Shown here one piece after another: positions 1 through 6,082 of a stretch of DNA of 9,703 bases. Position 1 is the first letter of the stretch, and the number at the start of each line of letters is the position of its first letter. The DNA is from Planctomycetota bacterium (lineage in GTDB: Bacteria > Planctomycetota > Phycisphaerae > WQYP01 > JAJZKY01). The DNA lies in contig JAJZKY010000134.1 in assembly GCA_021803885.1 (NCBI GenBank), forward strand, positions 1 through 9,703, read 5' to 3'. The translations under genes and the position numbers were made by a program. Under the pieces are notes generated by a model. It made no database searches. It was not told where the DNA came from and worked only from the letters and a program-made list of their open reading frames with translations.

Positions 1-29
1 CCGCCGAACTTCATGACCACAATCTTCAT
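1..29 (-). CDS. lysC: Aspartokinase, N-terminal fragment (cut by left window edge)
   Basis: Only the first nine complete codons and part of a tenth are inside the window. They read MKIVVMKFG, and the partial codon begins GG, so the next residue is again Gly. This matches the start of aspartate kinases, where the beta strand leads into the K-F-G-G-T/S-S ATP-binding signature. The enzyme phosphorylates aspartate in the first step toward lysine/diaminopimelate, threonine and methionine. The product of that step is reduced by the asd enzyme encoded just upstream. The ATG (29-27) overlaps the asd TGA (28-26) in an ATGA arrangement, so translation is probably coupled. The call rests on a very short peptide plus the strong context of asd; the rest of the gene is not visible. 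Confidence 0.8.
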
Positions 30-1105
30 GATGACGACACCGATGGCAACAGCTTGCCTTGCGAGGCCAAAAGCTCCGCATTCAGCAGGGCAGCGCCGGC
101 GGCGCCGCGAATGGTGTTGTGCGACAGGACGGTAAACTTCCAGTCCAGCAGGGAGCAGGGCCGCAAACGTCCGACGGTGGCGGTCATGCCGCGTCCGCGC
201 ATGCGGTCCAGCCGTGGCTGGGGACGGTCTTCGGCTGCGGCATACTCCACCGGCTGCAACGGCGCGGTGGGAAGATTTTTTTCTCGCAGCGGTTGAAACT
301 CCCGCCATGCGTCGAGGACCTCTTCGCGGCTGGGCTTGGTCGCGAGTTGAATGCTGACGCTTTCTGTATGGCCATCTTCGACGGCGACGCGATTGCAGTG
401 CGCGCTCACGCGGGCGTCCAGCGGAATGACCCGATTGCCTTCCAGTTTGCCCAGCAATCGCTGCGTCTCCGCTTCGAGTTTCTCTTCTTCATTGCGAATG
501 AAGGGAACGACGTTGCCGAGAATGTCGAGCGACGGCACGCCGGGATAGCCCGCTCCGCTGACGGCCTGCATGGTGCTGACAAAAACAGCGCGTAGTCCGA
601 AACGCTCCGCCAGCGGCTTGAGCGCCAACACCAGCCCAATGGCCGAGCAGTTGGGATTGGTGACAATGTAACCGCGCCGGGCTGAGGTTGCAGAGCCATT
701 CCAGTTCTGGTGCGATATCAGCGACAGATGGTCCGCGTTGACTTCTGGAATGACCAGCGGCACATCGGCCTGCATGCGAAACGCGCTGGAGTTGGAAATG
801 ACCGCGCAGCCAGCGGCGGCAAATTTCGGCTCAAGATCGCGCGCGATGTCCGTATCGAGCGCGGCAAAAATGATGCTCGGAGCATTTTCTGGACTGGCGG
901 GCGAGACCGGAAGCGCAGCAATCGAGGCGGGCAGCGGTGTGTCCAGCTTCCAGCGCGCGGCTTCGCCATAGGATTTGCCGCTGGAGCGATCGCTCGCAGC
1001 CAACCACGTCACCTGAAACCAGGGATGGTCCTCCAGGAGTTGGATAAATCGCTGACCGACCATCCCGGTCGCGCCAAGAATGCCTACTTTGTGTTTGGTT
1101 TGCAT
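26..1105 (-). CDS. asd: Aspartate-semialdehyde dehydrogenase (359 aa)
   Basis: This enzyme reduces aspartyl-4-phosphate to aspartate-4-semialdehyde with NADPH. The product is the branch-point precursor of lysine/diaminopimelate, threonine and methionine. The N-terminal Rossmann motif GATGMVGQ is at residues 11-18. The active-site cysteine is C153 in TNPNCSAIGL, and the segment AVSGAGYPGVPSLDILGN follows at 181-198. The likely catalytic base is H246 in RVAVEDGHTES, and the conserved C-terminal helix SHNTIRGAAGAALLNAELL spans 328-346. The NPNCS context and the 359-residue length fit the archaeal/fungal-type subfamily better than the E. coli-type enzyme. The ATG at 1105 puts GATG close to the N-terminus as expected. 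No strong Shine-Dalgarno precedes it, but an extended -10-like TGCTATAAC lies 18 bases upstream. The gene overlaps lysC by four bases, so the two form a small aspartate-pathway operon. All key residues are present. Confidence 0.96.
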   Translation of the reverse strand: MQTKHKVGILGATGMVGQRFIQLLEDHPWFQVTWLAASDRSSGKSYGEAARWKLDTPLPASIAALPVSPASPENAPSIIFAALDTDIARDLEPKFAAAGCAVISNSSAFRMQADVPLVIPEVNADHLSLISHQNWNGSATSARRGYIVTNPNCSAIGLVLALKPLAERFGLRAVFVSTMQAVSGAGYPGVPSLDILGNVVPFIRNEEEKLEAETQRLLGKLEGNRVIPLDARVSAHCNRVAVEDGHTESVSIQLATKPSREEVLDAWREFQPLREKNLPTAPLQPVEYAAAEDRPQPRLDRMRGRGMTATVGRLRPCSLLDWKFTVLSHNTIRGAAGAALLNAELLASQGKLLPSVSSS

Positions 1106-1123
1106 GGAAACTTAATTATTTCA

Positions 1124-1132
1124 GTTATAGCA
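1124..1132 (-). promoter_or_regulatory. Candidate extended -10 element upstream of asd
   Basis: Read on the minus strand this is TGCTATAAC, an extended -10 (TGn) followed by TATAAC, five of six matches to TATAAT. It lies in the 60-base gap between the lipoprotein gene and asd and ends 18 bases before the asd ATG, so the leader would be only about 11 bases. No good -35 hexamer is visible at the usual spacing, although extended -10 promoters can do without one. It is the best candidate for a promoter of asd-lysC. This is an inference from a short match. Confidence 0.3.
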
Positions 1133-1165
1133 GCAGTGTGCGCGGCTATGCGTATCTTCGATGCA

Positions 1166-1957
1166 TCATTTGTTGAAGGTAAAATTTGCTTCGGCTGTTT
1201 TCTTGCTCTGCACAGTGATGGTTTGTGTCTGCGTCCCGAGCTTTTCCTGCACCGCGACCAGCGTGTAGTTTCCCGGTGGCAGCCCGGTGATGGTGAACTT
1301 GCCGTCGGAGCCGGAGACTGCGAAAAACGGGTTGGCCGCGATGTTCAGAAGGGCTTCCATCCATGGGTGATTGTTGCAGCGGACGGGAACCATCAACCCT
1401 GCTGTGTGAAACACATGCTGCTGCGTTCCGCCCATGGGGGGCTGCGAAATATCGAACCCGGCAGCGTCCCGATCGCCCGGCGGAACAATGTGGACGTTAT
1501 GCATGGTCGGGTCGCTGTTGCGAAACTCAACGGGCTGCCCCACCATTACGCCGACAACATGCGGAACATAGCGGCAGCCTTTTTGATCGAGAACGACCGG
1601 CGTGCTTGACGGCATATAGACGCGATTGCCCAGACCGTCTTTGACGTACACAAAAACATTCGCCATCTTGCCGTCATGCACGACATATTGTTCCGTATTG
1701 TTGGGCATTTTGCTTGCCAGTCCGCACGCCGGGTCCTGCGCCATGTCGATGGCGATGGGCGCTGGCGCTTTGCCGGTGAAGCGGATGGTGCCAGAGATGG
1801 CGCCGGAAGTGGCGGGATCAATCTGCGTGTATGTGACCGTTTGTGGTGTGGATGCAGCGGACTGATGGGTTGTGGTGTTTTTATTGCAGCCTGCCGCGGA
1901 AAAAATGAGGACCGCGACAATTGACCACGCAGCACGTACATACTGTTTTGCCGACAT
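1166..1957 (-). CDS. Cupredoxin-like lipoprotein with carboxypeptidase-regulatory-type C-terminal domain
   Basis: I do not know a named gene for this protein. From the chosen ATG it has 263 residues. The N-terminus is a lipoprotein signal: positively charged start, hydrophobic run WSIVAVLIF, then lipobox SAAGC with the acylated cysteine at residue 24, so the mature protein should be membrane-anchored outside the cytoplasm. The middle is cupredoxin-like: VGQPVEFRNSD and MHNVHI (H153, H156), then CNNHPWM (C194, H197, M200), which reads as a type-1 copper ligand set. The end, from about residue 211, GSDGKFTITGLPPGNYTLVAVQEKLG, is a carboxypeptidase-regulatory-like beta-sandwich. The ATG at 1957 gives a well-shaped signal peptide. 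A TTG at 1978 would add seven residues but has no ribosome site; a GAGGGGG stretch lies between the two starts. A copper-binding or redox role is inferred, and a copper P-type ATPase is encoded two genes upstream. Confidence 0.82.
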   Translation of the reverse strand: MSAKQYVRAAWSIVAVLIFSAAGCNKNTTTHQSAASTPQTVTYTQIDPATSGAISGTIRFTGKAPAPIAIDMAQDPACGLASKMPNNTEQYVVHDGKMANVFVYVKDGLGNRVYMPSSTPVVLDQKGCRYVPHVVGVMVGQPVEFRNSDPTMHNVHIVPPGDRDAAGFDISQPPMGGTQQHVFHTAGLMVPVRCNNHPWMEALLNIAANPFFAVSGSDGKFTITGLPPGNYTLVAVQEKLGTQTQTITVQSKKTAEANFTFNK

Positions 1958-1969
1958 CGTAATACTTGT

Positions 1970-1976
1970 CCCCCTC
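1970..1976 (-). promoter_or_regulatory. Purine-rich ribosome binding site candidate for the lipoprotein gene
   Basis: The minus strand reads GAGGGGG, ending 12 bases before the ATG at 1957. The spacing is longer than ideal, but the site lies downstream of the competing TTG start at 1978 and so favours the ATG. The gap to the isocitrate dehydrogenase stop is only 30 bases, so the lipoprotein gene may be read from the same transcript. Confidence 0.4.
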
Positions 1977-1987
1977 AACCCGACTGC

Positions 1988-3013
1988 TCAATTCTCGAGC
2001 GCCGCGATCACGGCATCACCGAACTCGTTCGTTCCGGCGGTGCCGCCCACATCGCGCGTCAGCGACTGCTTGCTTTCGTAGACCTTTTCAATGGCGCGGT
2101 GCAGGCGATTGGCCGCGTCGGTTTCTCCGATGTGGTGAAGCATCAGTACCCCGGACTGCAACAGTGCTGTCGGGTTGGCAATGTTCTTGCCCGCGATGTC
2201 TGGCGCCGATCCATGGACCGCCTCAAAAATCGCGCAATCTTCGCCGAGATTGGCTCCGGGGACCAAGCCCAGGCCACCGACAAACGCCGCGCACAAATCG
2301 CTGATGATGTCGCCGTAAAGATTTTCCAGCAGCAGCATGTCGTACTGGTAAGGATTGGTCACCAATTGCATGCAAGTGTTGTCGACAAGATGCTCTCCAT
2401 AAACGATGTCGGGATATTTCTTCGCGACATCGCGGGCGCAGCGCAGAAACAGGCCGTCGGACATCTTCATGATGTTGGCTTTGTGGATGGAGTGGATCTT
2501 CTTGCGGCCATGCTGACGCGCATAGGCGAAGGCAAACTCAGCGATGCGGGTCGAGGCTTTCGCTGTGATGATCTTGATCGACTCGACCACGCCGGGCACC
2601 ACTTCATGTTCGATGCCAACATATTCGCCTTCCGTATTCTCGCGGATGATGAGCAGGTCGATGCCGGGATAATGCGTGGGCAGGCCGGGAAGATTCTGGA
2701 TAGGGCGAAAGTTGGCGTACAGCTCGAAGTACTTCCGCAGTGTAACGTTGATGGATGTGAAGCCGCCACCTATCGGAGTGGTGACAGGTCCCTTTAACGC
2801 CACGCGGTTGCGGTCGATGGACAGGTACAGTTCTTTCGGAATGTACTCCTTATAGCGCTCGTAAGCTTCCGCGCCAGCCAGAGATTCTTCCCAGCGGAAC
2901 TTCACGCCGGTAGCTTCCAGAATTCTGACCACGACGCGGGTGATTTCCGGGCCAATGCCATCGCCTGGGATCAACGTGACCTGGTGTTCGGCTGTAGCGG
3001 ACTGTACGGTCAT
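1988..3013 (-). CDS. icd: Isocitrate dehydrogenase, NAD-dependent type (341 aa)
   Basis: This is a beta-decarboxylating dehydrogenase that converts isocitrate to 2-oxoglutarate in the TCA cycle. The N-terminal LIPGDGIGPEI is at 14-24. The substrate set is S87, N89 and R93 in TSINVTLRKYFELYANFRP, plus R103, R124 in IIRENTEGEYVG, Y131 and K178. The metal aspartates are D211, D235 and D239, and NLYGDIISD at 231-239 belongs to the family signature. The S-x-N-V-x-x-R loop indicates isocitrate rather than isopropylmalate. HGSAPDIAGKNIANP at 267-281 has D272, I273 and A279 where E. coli Icd has K344, Y345 and V351, the residues known to select NADP; this pattern indicates NAD. At 341 residues it resembles mitochondrial IDH3 subunits and is shorter than E. 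coli Icd. Homoisocitrate dehydrogenase is a less likely alternative. The start has a strong ribosome site, GAGGAG at 3023-3028, nine bases upstream. Confidence 0.9.
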   Translation of the reverse strand: MTVQSATAEHQVTLIPGDGIGPEITRVVVRILEATGVKFRWEESLAGAEAYERYKEYIPKELYLSIDRNRVALKGPVTTPIGGGFTSINVTLRKYFELYANFRPIQNLPGLPTHYPGIDLLIIRENTEGEYVGIEHEVVPGVVESIKIITAKASTRIAEFAFAYARQHGRKKIHSIHKANIMKMSDGLFLRCARDVAKKYPDIVYGEHLVDNTCMQLVTNPYQYDMLLLENLYGDIISDLCAAFVGGLGLVPGANLGEDCAIFEAVHGSAPDIAGKNIANPTALLQSGVLMLHHIGETDAANRLHRAIEKVYESKQSLTRDVGGTAGTNEFGDAVIAALEN

Positions 3014-3061
3014 GCGATGCTTCTCCTCGGGGCTACTGTGCAGTTTTCGTGAGACTTCGAC

Positions 3062-3505
3062 TCAAAGGGATTCCAGTTCGGACTTGAATTCGTCGACATC
3101 TTTGAAGTCGCGATGGACGGAGGCAAAACGGATATACGCAACCGTGTCGAGTGTCTTCAGCTTGGCCATAATCAACTCGCCCACTTCGACCGAGGTGCGC
3201 TCGCGCTCTGCGGAGTCCACCACAAAGCTTTCCACCTGATTGACAATGGATTCCAGTTGTGCGGCGGGCACGGGGCGTTTTTCGCAGGCGCGCAGCAGAC
3301 CGCTCAAGACCTTTTGCCGCTCGAATTTTTCCCGGCGGCCATCTTTCTTGATGACCATGTAAGGGATTTCGTCGAGCCGCTCATAGGTGGTAAAGCGCTT
3401 CTCGCAACGCTCACATTCGCGGCGACGACGAATGGAGTCGGCTTCTTTGCTTTCGCGCGAGTCAACGACACGGTCCTGCGTGAATCCACAATAGGGGCAC
3501 TTCAT
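3062..3505 (-). CDS. nrdR: Transcriptional repressor NrdR (147 aa)
   Basis: NrdR is a cytoplasmic repressor that senses ATP/dATP and controls ribonucleotide reductase operons through NrdR boxes. The protein begins MKCPYCG, the near-invariant NrdR start, with a zinc ribbon formed by C3, C6, C31 and C34. An arginine run SIRRRRECERC leads to RFTTYERLDEIP. An ATP-cone domain covers about 49-139: VIKKDGRREKFERQKVLSGL, then VGELIMAKLKTLDTVAYIRFASVHRDF. The length is typical for the family. The fixed N-terminus settles the start. No Shine-Dalgarno is visible before it, but a TGCTAAAAT box lies just upstream. No ribonucleotide reductase gene is in the window, so its targets are elsewhere. The gene sits 48 bases before isocitrate dehydrogenase on the same strand. 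Confidence 0.98.
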   Translation of the reverse strand: MKCPYCGFTQDRVVDSRESKEADSIRRRRECERCEKRFTTYERLDEIPYMVIKKDGRREKFERQKVLSGLLRACEKRPVPAAQLESIVNQVESFVVDSAERERTSVEVGELIMAKLKTLDTVAYIRFASVHRDFKDVDEFKSELESL

Positions 3506-3517
3506 CGGTATGCATTG

Positions 3518-3526
3518 ATTTTAGCA
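3518..3526 (-). promoter_or_regulatory. Candidate extended -10 element upstream of nrdR
   Basis: The minus strand reads TGCTAAAAT: a TGn extension plus TAAAAT, five of six matches to TATAAT. It ends 12 bases before the nrdR ATG, so a start about seven bases downstream would give a leader of only about five bases. No convincing -35 hexamer is visible. It resembles the box before asd (TGCTATAAC). Confidence 0.3.
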
Positions 3527-3529
3527 ATA

Positions 3530-3556
3530 GCATAGCCGCAGCAGGTTCCGGCATGC
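3530..3556 (-). other. Stem-loop between the copper ATPase gene and nrdR
   Basis: On the minus strand GCATGCCG (3556-3549) pairs with CGGCTATGC (3538-3530), giving eight base pairs with one bulged T and a ten-base loop. It begins three bases after the ATPase stop codon. No T-rich run follows, so it is not a typical intrinsic terminator. It may weakly end or protect the ATPase transcript, or act as a site upstream of nrdR. The first arm is also part of a ten-base perfect palindrome, CGGCATGCCG, at 3549-3558. Confidence 0.3.
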
Positions 3557-3558
3557 CG

Positions 3559-6021
3559 TTAAAGTCTTATATGGCGCAGCCGCAAAGCATTGGTGATGAC
3601 GGAAACCGAGCTCAACATCATGGCAGCGCTGGCAATCACCGGACTCAGCAACAGTCCGAAGAATGGATACAGGACTCCTGCGGCGATGGGAATTCCCAGC
3701 GTGTTGTAGAGAAAAGCAAACCAGAGGTTCTGGCGAATATTGGTGGTTGTGGCTTTGCTCAGATTGCGGGCGCGCACCAGGCCGCTCAGATCGCCACGCA
3801 CCAGCACGATGCTGGCGGTCTGGATGGCGACATCGGTGCCTGTTCCCATGGCGATCCCCACGTCCGCCTGGGCGAGGGCTGGCGCATCGTTGACACCATC
3901 TCCCGCCATTGCAATAGGGCCGTTCTTGCGCAGGCGCTGGATGGCTTCCGCTTTCTGCGCAGGCAAGACGCCTGCCTCCACCTGATCGATGCCCAGCTCG
4001 CGGCCTACGGCCTCGGCGGTTGTTCGTGTATCGCCAGTCACCATGACAATGCGCAGGCCGTCTTTTTTGAGCTGCCGAATGGCTTCGCGGGCGGATGCCT
4101 TGATGGGATCGGAGACTGCCAATAGCGCTGAAAGGCTTCCATCCACGGCTGCATACAGGAGGGTCGCGCCCTGCCGGGCCAGTTCGGCAGCGCGAGTTTC
4201 CCCATCTGCGACAGGGATGCTGTGCTCCTGCATCAGAGACAGATTGCCCACAACGATGCTGTGGCCGTCGATCGTTCCAGATGCGCCTTTCCCGGGAGTG
4301 GCCTGGAAGTTTTGCGCTGAAGACAGAGTAAGATGCCGTTCCTCCGCTGCCCGCAAAATAGAACCGGCCAGAGGATGTTCACTGGAGCGTTCGAGGCTTG
4401 CCACCAGCCGCAAGATTTCCTGCTCCTCTTGCCCTTTCAGCATCACGATTTGCGTCAGCCGGGGTTTTCCTTCAGTCAGCGTACCTGTCTTGTCGAGAAC
4501 CAGCGTTTTGACCCGTGCAAGGGTCTCCAGCGCGGCTGCATTGCGCACCAGAACGCCCGCCTGTGCTCCGCGGCCCATGCCTACCATGATGGACATAGGG
4601 GTTGCGAGACCCAGAGCGCAGGGGCAAGCGATGATGAGCACCGCGACCGCATTGACAAGACCATCCCGAAAATGAGGATGAGGTCCCCAGTGGTACCAGG
4701 CAATGAAAGTGACGATTGAGACCAGCACCACGACAGGGACAAACCAGCTCGAAACCGTATCGGCCAGTTTTTGAATGGGAGCGCGCGTGCGCTGCGCCTC
4801 GCCGACCATACGAACAACCTGGGCGAGAAATGTGGCGCTACCCACACGTTCGGCACGCATCAGCAGGCCGCCTTTGGCATTGATTGTGCCACCGATGAGC
4901 GGACTCTGCGGCACTTTTTCAACGGGGATGGGTTCGCCGGAGACCATGGACTCATCCACGCTGCTGGTACCTTCCAGCACAACGCCATCTACCGGAACCC
5001 GCTCGCCGGGACGCACGCGGAGCAGGTCCCCAACCTGCACCTGCTGTAACGGAATATTTTTTTCCTTGCCATCCGGATGTACCAGGCGGGCAGTCTTCGG
5101 AGCGAGATTCAGCAGGGACTTCAGCGCGGAATTTGTCTGGCTGCGCGCCCTCAATTCCAGCACCTGGCCCAGTAAAACGAGCGTGGTGATGACCGCAGCC
5201 GGCTCGAAGTAAAGGTGGAGCGACCCCTCTTCATCGCGAAGGCCGGGCATCAGGCGGTGCGACAGGACCAGCAGGGCCACGCTATATGCGTAGCTTGCGC
5301 CAACCCCCAGTCCGATCAGCGTAAACATGTTCAAACGCAGGGTGAGCACGGAGTTCCAGGCTCGCTCCAGAAATGGCCAGCCACACCACAGCACCACCAT
5401 GGACGCCAGGATCAATTGCATCCATTCGGCAAAAGGGCTGGTCAGAATAGTGGCAAATTCCTCGTTCTGTAGAAGACCGAGCACCATGCGTACAATCAGC
5501 GGCAGGGTCAACACCACAGCCACGCTGAAACGCCGCGTCATGTCTTCCAGTTCAGGATTCGCCTCCTTCACCGACACCACGCGTGGCTCCAGCGGCATGC
5601 CGCAAATCGGGCAATTCTGTGGCTCGGGCAGCGAGAATTCCGGGTGCATGGGGCAGGTATATTCCACTACGTCCGTCCGCAGGGAGTACTGGGCTGGTTC
5701 GAGCGCCATGCCGCAGATGGGACACGGTCCCGGGGCATTGGCATGGACTTCTGGGTCCATGGGGCAAATGTAGTCTGTCGCGCGATAGGGGCTGGCCGGT
5801 TTTTCATCGGTGTGGCGCGTCATGCCTGTGTTCGCGAGCATGGGCTGTGTTCGCGGGGCCAGATATTTTTCCGGCGACTGCAAGAACTTATCGTGACAAC
5901 CCTGACTGCAAAAGTAATAGGAAGTCCCAGCATGGACGGCGCTGGCCCTTGCCTTCTCCGGCGAAACACTCATGCCGCATACGGGATCCTTCACTTTTTC
6001 TGGCTGAGTCAATTCCGCCAT
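3559..6021 (-). CDS. copA: Copper-translocating P1B-type ATPase with YHS and two HMBD domains (820 aa)
   Basis: This inner-membrane pump uses ATP to export monovalent copper (possibly silver). The N-terminus lacks an HMA domain. It has a YHS domain at about 10-55 (KDPVCGMSV, then YYFCSQGC with C38 and C42) and two HMBD modules: CPMDP/CPICGM at 86-105 and CPMHP/CPICGM at 123-142. The first copy has Asp where the second has His. About eight membrane segments follow. Core motifs are SGEP (361-364), the CPC site C466-P-C468 in ACPCALGLATP, phosphorylated D510 in DKTGT, H549-P550, TGD (662-664) and GDGVNDAP (707-714). The last two helices carry YNTLGIP (772-778) and MMLSS...N811, the P1B-1 signature for Cu(I)/Ag(I). 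A ribosome site AGAGGG lies six bases before the ATG. It stands 61 bases after the PBP gene; no copper regulator or CopZ-like chaperone is in the window. Metal choice is inferred from motifs. Confidence 0.93.
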   Translation of the reverse strand: MAELTQPEKVKDPVCGMSVSPEKARASAVHAGTSYYFCSQGCHDKFLQSPEKYLAPRTQPMLANTGMTRHTDEKPASPYRATDYICPMDPEVHANAPGPCPICGMALEPAQYSLRTDVVEYTCPMHPEFSLPEPQNCPICGMPLEPRVVSVKEANPELEDMTRRFSVAVVLTLPLIVRMVLGLLQNEEFATILTSPFAEWMQLILASMVVLWCGWPFLERAWNSVLTLRLNMFTLIGLGVGASYAYSVALLVLSHRLMPGLRDEEGSLHLYFEPAAVITTLVLLGQVLELRARSQTNSALKSLLNLAPKTARLVHPDGKEKNIPLQQVQVGDLLRVRPGERVPVDGVVLEGTSSVDESMVSGEPIPVEKVPQSPLIGGTINAKGGLLMRAERVGSATFLAQVVRMVGEAQRTRAPIQKLADTVSSWFVPVVVLVSIVTFIAWYHWGPHPHFRDGLVNAVAVLIIACPCALGLATPMSIMVGMGRGAQAGVLVRNAAALETLARVKTLVLDKTGTLTEGKPRLTQIVMLKGQEEQEILRLVASLERSSEHPLAGSILRAAEERHLTLSSAQNFQATPGKGASGTIDGHSIVVGNLSLMQEHSIPVADGETRAAELARQGATLLYAAVDGSLSALLAVSDPIKASAREAIRQLKKDGLRIVMVTGDTRTTAEAVGRELGIDQVEAGVLPAQKAEAIQRLRKNGPIAMAGDGVNDAPALAQADVGIAMGTGTDVAIQTASIVLVRGDLSGLVRARNLSKATTTNIRQNLWFAFLYNTLGIPIAAGVLYPFFGLLLSPVIASAAMMLSSVSVITNALRLRHIRL

Positions 6022-6060
6022 ATTTGTCCCTCTCTATGGTCTGCTTATGCAAGACGATCA

Positions 6061-6078
6061 GTGCGATTTTAATTACAC
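6061..6078. promoter_or_regulatory. Imperfect 18-base dyad upstream of the copper ATPase gene
   Basis: The minus strand reads GTGTAATTAAAATCGCAC. Its half-sites GTGTAATT and GTGCGATT (the complement of the right arm) agree at six of eight positions around a central AA. It contains a TAAAAT -10-like hexamer (6066-6071) and lies about 40 bases before the ATPase ATG, so it could be an operator-promoter overlap. It does not match the CueR, CsoR or CopY boxes I know. Weak evidence in an AT-rich gap. Confidence 0.2.
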
Positions 6079-6082
6079 GCTT

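Noticed and set aside
710..1609. 299-residue open frame on the plus strand across asd and the lipoprotein gene
   Set aside because: It overlaps two well-supported minus-strand genes and the gap between them, and shows no family motif.
1976..1978. TTG start for the lipoprotein gene
   Set aside because: It has no ribosome site upstream. The purine-rich GAGGGGG lies after it, and the ATG at 1957 gives a normal signal peptide. It is not fully excluded.
2099..2797. 232-residue plus-strand frame opposite isocitrate dehydrogenase
   Set aside because: It is antisense to a fully conserved enzyme and has no recognisable motif.
3549..3558. Ten-base perfect palindrome CGGCATGCCG as a protein binding site
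   Set aside because: It is short and GC-rich, and its arm is better explained by the longer stem-loop at 3530-3556. There is no second copy in the intergenic gaps.
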